DNA of 64,000 nucleotides, taken from NCBI RefSeq assembly GCF_021462265.1, contig NZ_JAJONF010000051.1, positions 1 to 64,000 of the forward strand, given 5' to 3'. Position 1 is the first letter of the stretch. Each line of letters begins with the position of its first letter. Origin of the DNA: Streptomyces shenzhenensis. Lineage in GTDB: Bacteria; Actinomycetota; Actinomycetes; Streptomycetales; Streptomycetaceae. Below the pieces are notes generated by a model that did not search any database, was not told the DNA's origin, and worked only from the letters and a program-made list of their open reading frames with translations. The translations under genes were made by a program, and so were the position numbers. Shown here one piece after another: positions 24,186-32,900 of the stretch.

Positions 24186-25420
24186 CCGACGCCGTCGAAC
24201 TGGAGCGCCGCACAGCCGAACTGCTGGCCGCACATCCGCCCACCCGTCTCCCACCACCGCCCTCAACCGAGGGCCCTGCGGGCCCGTCCCTCTCGTCTGC
24301 CACGACCGGGAAGCTCGACTTCCTGAAGGCCCGCTTCGACGCGGGACTGGCCTGGGTGCACTACCCGGAGGGCCTCGGCGGCCTCGGGGCCCCGCGCTCC
24401 CTCCAGGTCGTCGTGGACGCGGCGCTGGAGGCCGCGGGCGCCCCCGACAACGACTCGCGCCGCAACGGCATCGGGCTCGGCATGGCCGCGCCGACCATCC
24501 TCAAGTACGGCACGGAGGAGCAGAAGCAGCGCTTTCTGCGGCCGCTGTGGATCGGGGAGGAGGTCTGGTGCCAGCTCTTCAGCGAGCCCGGTGCCGGCTC
24601 CGACCTGGCCGCGCTCGGCACCCGGGCGGTCCGGGAAGGCGACGAGTGGGTGGTCAACGGGCAGAAGGTGTGGACGTCCGGCGCGCACAACGCCCGCTGG
24701 GCCATCCTCATCGCCCGCACCGACCCGGACGTGCCCAAGCACGCGGGCATCACCTACTTCGTCTGCGACATGACCGACCCGGGCGTGGACGTCCGGCCGC
24801 TGCGCCAGATCACCGGCGAGGCCGAGTTCAACGAGGTCTTCCTCACCGACGTCCGCATCCCCGACTCCCGCCGCCTCGGCGCCGTCGGCGACGGCTGGCG
24901 GGTCGCCCAGACCACGCTGAACAACGAGCGCGTCGCCATCGGCGGCATGCGGCTGCCCCGCGAGGGCGGCATGATCGGCCCGGTCGCGAAGACCTGGCGC
25001 GAACGCCCCGAACTGCGCACCCACGACCTGCACCAGCGGCTGCTGAAGCTGTGGGTCGAGTCCGAGGTCGCCCGCCTCACCGCCGAACGCCTGCGCCAGC
25101 AGCTCGTCGCCGGCCAGCCCGGCCCCGAAGGCGCCGGCATGAAGCTCGCCTTCGCCCGCCTCAACCAGGAGATCAGCGGCCTGGAGGTCGAACTCCGCGG
25201 CGAGGAAGGCCTGCTGTACGACGACTGGACCATGCGCCGGCCCGAACTGGTGGACTTCACCGGCCGCGACGCCGGCTACCGCTACCTCCGTGCCAAGGGC
25301 AACAGCATCGAGGGCGGGACCAGCGAGGTCCTGCTGAACATCGTCGCCGAACGCGTCCTGGGCCTGCCGGCCGAGCCGCGCACCGACAAGGACGTCGCAT
25401 GGAAGGACCTGGCCCGATGA
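24182..25420 (+). CDS. Acyl-CoA dehydrogenase, first subunit of a probable pair
   Basis: The protein has 412 residues. ACAD domains are present: GIGLGMAAPTILKYGT, CQLFSEPGAGSDLAAL (FAD segment), GQKVWTSGAHNARW, and the C-terminal NSIEGGTSEVLLNIVAERVLGL motif. The ATG overlaps the oxidoreductase stop and its own stop overlaps the next ATG. Adjacent full and partial ACADs of this type form alpha2beta2 enzymes in actinobacterial steroid or branched-acid degradation (FadE26/FadE27-like, recalled). A Pro-rich insertion near residues 22-45 is unusual. Confidence 0.9.
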   Translation: MTDAVELERRTAELLAAHPPTRLPPPPSTEGPAGPSLSSATTGKLDFLKARFDAGLAWVHYPEGLGGLGAPRSLQVVVDAALEAAGAPDNDSRRNGIGLGMAAPTILKYGTEEQKQRFLRPLWIGEEVWCQLFSEPGAGSDLAALGTRAVREGDEWVVNGQKVWTSGAHNARWAILIARTDPDVPKHAGITYFVCDMTDPGVDVRPLRQITGEAEFNEVFLTDVRIPDSRRLGAVGDGWRVAQTTLNNERVAIGGMRLPREGGMIGPVAKTWRERPELRTHDLHQRLLKLWVESEVARLTAERLRQQLVAGQPGPEGAGMKLAFARLNQEISGLEVELRGEEGLLYDDWTMRRPELVDFTGRDAGYRYLRAKGNSIEGGTSEVLLNIVAERVLGLPAEPRTDKDVAWKDLAR

Positions 25421-26499
25421 GCGCGCAGCCCGACCTGCTGTACTCGGAGGAGGAAGAGGCGCTGCGGGCGGCGGTACGGGACCTGCTCGCCGACCACTGC
25501 GACGCGCCGGGCGTGATCGCCCGCACCGAGTCGGACACCCCGCACGACGCGGCCGCCTGGAAGGCTCTCACGGAGGGCATGGGGCTCGCCGGACTGCTGG
25601 TACCGGAGAAGCTGGGCGGCCAGGGCGCCTCGCACCGCGAAGTCGCGGTCGTGCTGGAGGAGCTGGGGCGGGCGGTGGCGCCCGTGCCGTATCTGACCAG
25701 TGCCGTGGTGGCGACCGAGGCGCTGCTGGCCTGCGGCGACGAGGAGCTGCTCGGGAAGCTGGCGTCCGGGCGGACGGTCGGGGCGCTGGCGGTGGGGCTG
25801 CATGTCGCCCCGGAGGCCGCGTTCGCGGCCGTACGCGTCGAAGACGGCCGTCTGTACGGTGAGTTGACCGGGATCGCGGACGCGGCCGCCGCGGACGTGC
25901 TGCTGGTGCCCGGGGACGACGGCGGGCTGTACGCGGTGGAGGCGGGCGCCGTCTCCGTCACCCCGCAGGTGTCCTTCGACCTGACCCGGCCGCTCGCCAC
26001 GGTGACGCTGGACGGGGCGGCGGCGCGGCGCGTGGGCGACGCGGAGCCCGCGGTACGGCGGGCACTGCGGGCCGGGGCCGGGCTGCTGGCCTCCGAACAG
26101 TTCGGGGTCGCCGAATGGGCGCTGACCGAGACCGTGCGGTACCTCAAGGAGCGCAAGCAGTTCAACCGGCCGGTGGGCGGGTTCCAGGCGATCAAGCACC
26201 GGCTTGCGCAGCTGTGGCTGGAGGTCGTCAATCTGCGGGCCGCCGCGCGGGGTGCCGCCGACGCGCTGGCCTCCGGCGAGGACGCCGACGTGCTGGTGGC
26301 CGTCGCGCAGGCCTACGCGGCGCCGGTCGCCGTGCGCGCGGCCGAGGAGGCGCTGCAGCTGCACGCGGGGATCGGGATGACCTGGGAACATCCGATCCAC
26401 CTCTATCTGAAGCGGGCGAAGGCGGATTCGATCGCTTTCGGCACGGCGGGGGCGCATCGGGAAGCCCTGGGCGCGCTGGTCGATCTGCGGACGCCGTGA
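25417..26499 (+). CDS. Acyl-CoA dehydrogenase, second subunit of a probable pair
   Basis: This 360-residue protein is shorter than canonical ACADs, and the middle beta domain is divergent. It keeps LVPEKLGGQGASHREVAVVLEELG near 70, ERKQFNRPVGGFQAIKHRLA and HAGIGMTWEHPIHLYLKRAK at the C-terminus, but lacks the EGT/EGG-SE flavin motif that the preceding gene has. This complementarity and the ATGA overlap suggest that the two form one heteromeric dehydrogenase. Confidence 0.9.
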   Translation: MSAQPDLLYSEEEEALRAAVRDLLADHCDAPGVIARTESDTPHDAAAWKALTEGMGLAGLLVPEKLGGQGASHREVAVVLEELGRAVAPVPYLTSAVVATEALLACGDEELLGKLASGRTVGALAVGLHVAPEAAFAAVRVEDGRLYGELTGIADAAAADVLLVPGDDGGLYAVEAGAVSVTPQVSFDLTRPLATVTLDGAAARRVGDAEPAVRRALRAGAGLLASEQFGVAEWALTETVRYLKERKQFNRPVGGFQAIKHRLAQLWLEVVNLRAAARGAADALASGEDADVLVAVAQAYAAPVAVRAAEEALQLHAGIGMTWEHPIHLYLKRAKADSIAFGTAGAHREALGALVDLRTP

Positions 26500-26510
26500 G
26501 GTAGCGGGTT

Positions 26511-26562
26511 CGGCCGCGGGTGCGTGGGGACTGGTCGCGCACCCGCGGCGGAGCCGCATGTC
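26511..26562. repeat. Intergenic hairpin repeat, copy D
   Basis: CCGCGGGTGCG (26514-26524) pairs with CGCACCCGCGG (26538-26548) around a loop containing GGGACTGGTC. The CTGGTCGCGC core is shared with copies A and C. It lies 15 bp after the dehydrogenase stop and probably terminates that operon. Confidence 0.6.
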
Positions 26563-26723
26563 CGATACCGTCCCGCGCCGCTTCGGGGCGCGCCGGCGCT
26601 GAGGCCGCATGAAGTGAACCCGGCGTGTCGGTCCAGCCAACTCCGCTCGCGGACAAGCCCATCGGGCTCTGTTCGCACGCATACTCCCTTCGGTCCCTCA
26701 TGGCCCTACAAGGGAGGCAGAGC

Positions 26724-27587
26724 ATGGCCCTCACCACCCGTCGCGGAGCCCTCACGACCCTCGGTGCCGCACTCGCCGGCGCCGTCGTGCTGCCCGGGGC
26801 ACAGGCCTGGGCGAGCGGCGGTCACCGCGGTCCGCGGCCGCTGTGGCGTGCCCACGCCCACAACGACTACGAGCACACCCACCCACTCCACGACGCCCTC
26901 GACCACCGCTTCGGCAGCGTCGAGGCCGACATCTTCCTCGTCGGCGACCAGCTCCTCGTCGGCCACACCGAGGACGACCTGGACCCGACCCGGACCCTCG
27001 AATCCCTGTACCTCGACCCGCTGGCCGCGATCGTCAAGGCCAACCACGGTTCTGTGTACCGGGGCCGGCGGCGGCCGCTGCAACTGCTCATCGACATCAA
27101 GACCGAGGGCTCCTCGACCTACCTGGAGCTCGACCGGCATCTGCGGCGCTACCCGCACCTGTTCACCACCTACGCGTACGGCCGGGTGATCCCCGGTGCG
27201 GTCACCAACGTCATCTCCGGGGACCGCGCCGCGCGCACGCCGATGGAGGTGCAGACCGTGCGCCGGGCCTTCTACGACGGCCGGCTCACCGACCTCGGCA
27301 CCTCGGCGCCCGCCTCCTTCGTCCCGCTGATCAGCGACAACTGGACCCTCAACTTCTCCTGGCTCGGCGACGGCGACTTCCCGCAGGCCGAGCGCCACAA
27401 GCTGCGGGGCATCGTCCAGCAGGCGCACGCGGCCGGGCAGAAGGTGCGGTTCTGGGCCACCCCGGACGTGGCCGGACCGGCACGCGACGCGCTGTGGAGC
27501 GAGCTGCTCGCCGCCGGGGCCGACTACCTCAACACCGACGATCTCGCCGGTCTTGAGGCCTTCCTGGACGCCCACGCGATGTCGTGA
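26724..27587 (+). CDS. Secreted PI-PLC/glycerophosphodiesterase-like protein
   Basis: The protein has 287 residues with a twin-arginine-type signal (TTRRGALTTLG, hydrophobic stretch to about residue 30). The mature part opens with RAHAHNDYEHTHPLHDAL and later VEADIFLVGDQLLVGH, the His/Glu/Asp arrangement of a TIM-barrel phosphodiesterase, and ends with GADYLNTDDLAGLEAFL. GGGAGG 7 bp before 26724 supports this ATG over another at 26700. The likely role is extracellular phosphodiester cleavage; the substrate is unknown. Confidence 0.85.
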   Translation: MALTTRRGALTTLGAALAGAVVLPGAQAWASGGHRGPRPLWRAHAHNDYEHTHPLHDALDHRFGSVEADIFLVGDQLLVGHTEDDLDPTRTLESLYLDPLAAIVKANHGSVYRGRRRPLQLLIDIKTEGSSTYLELDRHLRRYPHLFTTYAYGRVIPGAVTNVISGDRAARTPMEVQTVRRAFYDGRLTDLGTSAPASFVPLISDNWTLNFSWLGDGDFPQAERHKLRGIVQQAHAAGQKVRFWATPDVAGPARDALWSELLAAGADYLNTDDLAGLEAFLDAHAMS

Positions 27588-27689
27588 CACCACTCGAACG
27601 GAGGCCGTGTCAACCGCACCGGCCCACCCTCCGCTACGCCACACTTGCGGCCGAACGCCCCGAAACGGGCGTGGCGGAGGAGGTTCGCG

Positions 27690-27884
27690 ATGGCCGTTTC
27701 CATCTCTGTGGTGCTGCTGCTCCTGTTCCTGGCCGTGTTCTTGACGCGCCAGGGCGGGCTGAAGATCTCGCACGCCCTGGTCTGCGTGGTGCTCGGCTTC
27801 TGCCTGGCCAGCACCAGCATGGCGCCGACCATCAGCGGCGGGCTCACCGCGACCGCCGACCTGGTCAGCGGTCTGCGGCCCTGA
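27690..27884 (+). CDS. Small single-helix membrane protein
   Basis: The protein has 64 residues: an N-terminal helix (about 3-22) and a second hydrophobic stretch (33-52) ending in ASTSMAPTISGGLTATADLV. A strong GGAGGAGG site lies about 7 bp before the ATG. Similar short proteins are common in Streptomyces, often beside plasmid- or ICE-like genes (recalled); no function is known. Confidence 0.7.
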   Translation: MAVSISVVLLLLFLAVFLTRQGGLKISHALVCVVLGFCLASTSMAPTISGGLTATADLVSGLRP

Positions 27885-27893
27885 GCCGTCGGC

Positions 27894-29135
27894 TCAGGGT
27901 TTCCAGAAGACCCCGATCCCGTTCGCCACGGCGCGCTCCGGGCTGTCAGTGGGGTGGTTGAGCACGCTCACCGTCTTCGCCCCCGCGGTGCGGGCCACCA
28001 TCGTCGTGGAGCCGCCGCCGTCCAGGCTGAACGCGTCGGCCGCCCCCAACTGCCGCATCTCGCGGGCGACTTCGGCGATGGTCATACCGCTGCGGTAGGC
28101 CACCGCGCCGTCCAGTGCCAGCAGCAGCAGCCGGTGCCCGCCGCTCGCGTAACCCACCGCCGTGCGCACGGCCGAGGTGGTGTCGTTCAGCCCGGCCGAC
28201 GGCTCGCCGCCGCGCAGCACCGGGTAGCCGCCGACCGCGAACCGGTACGGGATCCTGGCGGCGGCCGACACCAAGTGCTCGCGCACCGTGACCGGTTCGC
28301 CCTTGACCAGGGCGCGCAGCCGGTCCGCGCCCGCTTCCCGGCCCAGCAGAACGGTCGTACCCGCCGCGATCGCGCCGCTGCCCGGGGCGGCGGACGTGGC
28401 GACGACCCGGCCGGCGCGGATCCGCACCTCGAAGGTGTCCGTGCTGCACCCGGCGGCCCGGTCGGTGTCCGAGCCGCAGGTGGCGCGCTTGCGGGAGGCC
28501 GAGCCCCAGGCGGTGGTGTAGGCGCCGACGGACCCCTGCGCCAGCGCGTACTGGTTGAGCCCGCGCAGCGCGAGGGTGGCGTAGGGGGTCCGGACCGTGC
28601 CCACGAGCGTCAGCCGGTCGAGCCGGGCCCGGCGGTCCACGCCGACACCGAAGACGTCGGTGGTGTCGGTGCCGGGCGGCAGTGCCGGGCCGAACCGCTG
28701 GGCCGTGGGCACCGCGGCCTTGAGCACCCTGCCGTGCGCGATCGCCGGGCCGACGCCGGCGCCGGTGGCCTCGACGCCCGGGTGCTGGGTCTCGGTGATG
28801 TTGAAGAAGTCGCCGTTCACGCCCGCGACCGCGCCCGCCGCGTCCGCCATCGCGGACACCGGCGACCGCGCGGCCACCGCGCCCGGGGTGAGCAGGTCCA
28901 CGTGGACGTGCGGGTCGCTCAGGTCGACGGTCAGCAGATGGGCGTGGACCGTGCCCCGGGCCGCCGGGACGTCGAACTGCCGGTAGGTGACGCCGGACGC
29001 GATCCGGCCGGCGCCCGGCACGGCAGTGGCCGGTGCCGCCCCCGCGAGGGCCGCACCGGCCAGTAAGCCGGACGTGGTGAGAATCGTGCACAGAGTTCGG
29101 GTCACCGCCGCAAGCCGTCTCTGACGACGCGTCAC
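27894..29135 (-). CDS. Secreted phosphodiester glycosidase family protein (NAGPA domain)
   Basis: The protein has 413 residues. A GTG start after an AGGAGGTG site and an Ala-rich Sec signal (cleavage near ATA, about residue 38) begin the gene. The NAGPA domain motifs are AGVNGDFFNITETQHP, FSLDGGGSTTMVA and PERAVANGIGVFW at the C-terminus. One cysteine pair (ATCGSDTDRAAGCSTD) probably forms a disulfide. The domain is named for the mammalian uncovering enzyme; bacterial members are extracellular and their substrates are mostly unknown. Confidence 0.88.
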   Translation of the reverse strand: MTRRQRRLAAVTRTLCTILTTSGLLAGAALAGAAPATAVPGAGRIASGVTYRQFDVPAARGTVHAHLLTVDLSDPHVHVDLLTPGAVAARSPVSAMADAAGAVAGVNGDFFNITETQHPGVEATGAGVGPAIAHGRVLKAAVPTAQRFGPALPPGTDTTDVFGVGVDRRARLDRLTLVGTVRTPYATLALRGLNQYALAQGSVGAYTTAWGSASRKRATCGSDTDRAAGCSTDTFEVRIRAGRVVATSAAPGSGAIAAGTTVLLGREAGADRLRALVKGEPVTVREHLVSAAARIPYRFAVGGYPVLRGGEPSAGLNDTTSAVRTAVGYASGGHRLLLLALDGAVAYRSGMTIAEVAREMRQLGAADAFSLDGGGSTTMVARTAGAKTVSVLNHPTDSPERAVANGIGVFWKP

Positions 29136-29209
29136 CGCACCTCCTGATGTCTCGTCGAGTTCGCTCAGGACTCAGGAAGTGCAGCAGACGAGAGTGACCG
29201 GCGGGGCGG

Positions 29210-29578
29210 CTAGCCGTCGACTACGCGAGAACGGGTGAGGAAACGCACCCCCTCGGGTGCCTCCAGGGAGAAACCGCTCCCCCGTCCGGGTACCACGTCC
29301 ACGATCAGCCGGGTGTGGCTCCACACCTCGTACTGGCTGCGGGACATCCAGAAGGTGACCGGCTGCTCGACACCGTCCACCGCCAGCTCGGCCAGCAGCA
29401 CGTCCGAGCCGCCGGTGCGGAACTCGCCGTCCGGATAGCACATGGGCGCGCTGCCGTCGCAGCAGCCGCCGGACTGGTGGAACATCAGCGGACCGTGCTC
29501 GGCGTGCAGCCGGCGCACCAGCTCGGCGGCCTGCGTGGTGAGTTCGACGCGCGGTGGCGTCGCTGTCGGGTCGGCCAT
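29210..29578 (-). CDS. DUF779 protein
   Basis: The protein has 122 residues with the family's cysteine cluster SGGCCDGSAPMC (about 38-49) and SQYEVWSHTRLIVDVVPGRG. DUF779 proteins are usually encoded beside acetaldehyde or other aldehyde dehydrogenases; here none adjoins. The cysteines suggest metal or redox binding. The ATG at 29578 is chosen for GGGAGG upstream. Confidence 0.85.
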   Translation of the reverse strand: MADPTATPPRVELTTQAAELVRRLHAEHGPLMFHQSGGCCDGSAPMCYPDGEFRTGGSDVLLAELAVDGVEQPVTFWMSRSQYEVWSHTRLIVDVVPGRGSGFSLEAPEGVRFLTRSRVVDG

Positions 29579-29929
29579 GGTCGCCCTCCCGGGGCCGGGG
29601 CGTGGGACCCCCTCAGTCTCACGCCCCGTCACGGGCACGTCCAGAAGCGGTCGCCGCTCTGTTCGGCACGCGGCGCGCTCGCCGGGCGGATCCGGGCCGC
29701 CCAGGTTCCAGTGCCGCGTCGAGGGGGCCGTCGTACGCCCTCGGGCCGGTGGGCGGGGCGAGGGCGTACGGCGCGCTCGGCCGTCGTACCGATGGACATC
29801 CGGACGCCCGAGCCGGACGGCCTGGAGGCCCCCGCCGGATCCTCGCCACCACCGCGGGTCCGCCTCACTTCGGGGCGGGCCCTGAGACAGTTGGGGGACG
29901 CCCCGGTGAACGCGGACGCGGACGCGGAC
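29579..29929. other. Gene-free stretch with a long hairpin
   Basis: No convincing coding sequence is seen in these 351 bp. CGTACGCCCTCG (29732-29743) and CGAGGGCGTACG (29759-29770) form a perfect 12-bp stem with a 15-nt loop, probably the terminator of the giant P-type ATPase gene that ends at 29930. A short GCGGAC triplication lies at about 29913-29931. Confidence 0.6.
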
Positions 29930-32900
29930 TCACGGACGCGGCATCAGGTTCGCGATCGTCCGGTCCACAAGGGGCAGGGCACGCTGTCCCCAGACGGCCA
30001 GGGCGACCGACGCGGTCACCGCGCCCAGGGCGAACGGGCCCAGCGGGGTGCAGCCGAAGAAGTGGCTGATCCCCGGGGTTTCGATGACCGCGACCAGGGC
30101 GGCGGCCGAGCCGAGCGAGGCGAGGCGGACCAGCGCGCTGTCCCGGCGGTCCAGCAGGGTCTGGATGAGCTGGGTGCCGACCACCGCGGCCAGCGCCATC
30201 GTGCTGGAGCGGCGGGAGGTGCCGGGAGTGCCGCGGCCGACGAGCCAGGCCATGAGCGCGCCCGCGCTGGTCGTCAGCGCGCGGTGCCGGATCCGCCGCA
30301 GCAGGGGCGCGCCGAGCGCGGCCGACGGCGACCCCGGGTCCGACCGCTCCGCCGTCTCCTTCGGCGTGACCGCCACCGCCATCGCCGGGAACAGGTCGGT
30401 GAAGAGGTTGACCAGCAGCATCTGACGCGTGGACAGCGGGGCGCTGCGGGACAGCAGGGTGCCGAGGATGCCGAAGCCGATCTCGCCCGCGTTGCCGCCG
30501 ATGAGGATGGCGACGGCGTCCGCGACGCTGTGCCACAGCGACCGGCCCTCCCGGACGGCGTCGATCAGCACCGTCAGGTCGTCGTCGGTGAGGACGACGT
30601 CGGCCGCGTTGCGGGCGGCGGCGGAGCCGCGGGCGCTGATGCCCACGCCGATGTCGGCGGCGCGGATCGCCGCCGCGTCGTTGGCGCCGTCGCCGACCAT
30701 GCCGACCACCCGTCCCGCGTCCCGCAGCGCCTCTACGACCTGCAGTTTCTGCTCCGGCGCCACCCGGGCGACGACACCCGCGTCGCGGAGCATCCGGGCC
30801 CGGCCCGTTCGGTCGGCGGCGGCCAGCTCCTCGCCGGTCACCACGACCGTGTCCGCCGGCCAGCCCAGCTCCGTGGCGATCGACCGGGCGGTCTGCGGAT
30901 GGTCGCCGGTGAGCATCACCGGCCGTACCTTCTCCTCGTAGAGACTGCGCACCAGCTCCTTGGAGGTTTCACGCGGGGCGTCCGCGAAGCCGAGCAGTCC
31001 GAGGAACTCCAGTCGCTCCAGGGGCTGTTCGAGAGCATTCGGCGCGTTCTCGGCGTCGCTCGTGCGGCGTTGGGCGACGGCCAGGACCCGCAGGCCCTCG
31101 GCGGCCAGCTCGTGGGCCGTCCGCGAGGCGTGTCCGGTGACGTCGGAGCAGGCGGGCAGCACTGTCTCCGGGGCGCCCTTCACCACCAGCAGGGGCGGTT
31201 CCCCGCCGGAGCGGCCGACGGCCGCGGCGTAGCCACGGGCCGCCTCGAACGCGAGCTCCTGCGACTGCTCCCACCCGGGGTCGGGTTCGGCCGCGTCCAG
31301 CACCGCCGCGTCGGTGGCGTGCTCCGGCGGGCCGTCGCCGTCATCGAGCTGGGGGCAGGCCCGGGCCGCCACGCGCAGGATGCCGGCCACCGCCTCGTCG
31401 TCCGGGGCATGGCTCTCCCCGTCGGTGCCGGTCACCTTCACCAGGCGCAGCGTGTTCTCGGTGAGCGTGCCGGTCTTGTCGAAGCAGATGGTGTCCATCC
31501 GGCCGAGCGCCTCCAGCGCGCGGGGTGCCCGGACCAGCGCCCCGTCCCGGCTCAGCCGCCGGGCGGCGGCCAGCTGGGCCACCGTCGCCACCAGCGGCAG
31601 CCCCTCCGGTACGGCGGCCACGCCGACGGCCACGCCACCGCTCACCGCCTGCCGGATCGGGGTGCCGCGCAGCAGGGCGAGGCCGGTGATGGCGGCGCCG
31701 CCGCCCAGTGTCAACGGCAGCGCCTTCGCGGTGAGTTCGTGCAGCCGGGCCTGCACTCCGGCGGCCGGGGGTGTCCGCGCGGCGAGGTGGACGGCGCGGG
31801 CGGCCTCGGTGCGCTCGCCGGTGTCCACCACGACCGCCCGCGCGTGACCGGCGGCCACCGTGGTGCCCTCGAAGACCATCGAGTGCCGGTCGGCCACCGG
31901 CACGTGCGGGGTCGCGGCGGTGTGCTTCTCGGTCGGCACCGACTCCCCGGTCAGCGCGGACTCGTCGACCTCCAGGCCCTCCTCGAACAGCACCCGGGCG
32001 TCGGCCGGCACCACGTCGTCCGTGTGCAGGTCGATCACATCGCCCGGTGACAGGCGTGCCGCGTCCACGGTGTGCGTCTCCGGCCCCTCGGCGGAGTCGG
32101 CCACCCGGGCCTGCCGTTGCTGCTCGGCGAGCAGCCCGGACACGGCCCGTTCGGCCCGCAGCCGCTGGATTCCGCCGATCAGGGCGTTGAGGTCGAGCGC
32201 GCCGACCACCAGCAGGGCGTCCACGGCCGAGCCGACGATCGCGGACGCCGCCGAGCCGACGGCGAGCACCGGGGTCAGCGGGTCGTCCAGTTCACTGCGT
32301 ACGGCGTGGGCGAGCCGCCGTGTCCACCGTACCGGCGTGAGCAGCGGGCTCGGGGACGGCTCGGGGGTCCGCTCGCGCTCCCCGGGCGGCTCGATCTCGC
32401 GTTCGTGCTCCAGCCGTTCCAGGGTTTCCCGCGGCCCGAGTTCGTGCCAGTGCACCCGCGCCCTGGGGTGGGGGGCCTCGGCCCGCGCCACCCGCAGGGC
32501 CGCCCGCGTCCCGGACACCAGCGCGGCCGCGGCGGCGCCGTCCACCGGTGCGTGCCGCAGACCGGGCAGCGCGATCCAGCCGCCGCGCCCGGTCCTCCGC
32601 CCGCCGACGGCGACCAGCAGCCCGGAGAGCGCGGCACCCGACCGGGCCAGGGTCTGCGAGCGCCGGCCCACCCGGCGCGCGGCCGGGATCGCGGTCAGCA
32701 GCCGCCACACGTCGGGCAGCCCGTGCAGGGCGAGGGCGTCGGCGCTCCAGACGACCGCGCTGCCGCCGTCGGTGAGGGCGAGCGCGATGTCACCGGCGAG
32801 CAGCCCGGCCAGCACCCCGGTGTCCCTGCCCGACCACAGCCGGGCCACCGTGATCACCGCGCCCGAGTCCTCGGGCAGGGAGCAGACGATGTCGTCCAAC

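Noticed and set aside
29895..29940. GCGGAC repeats as a minisatellite
   Set aside because: There are only about three units; too short to distinguish from chance in this base composition.
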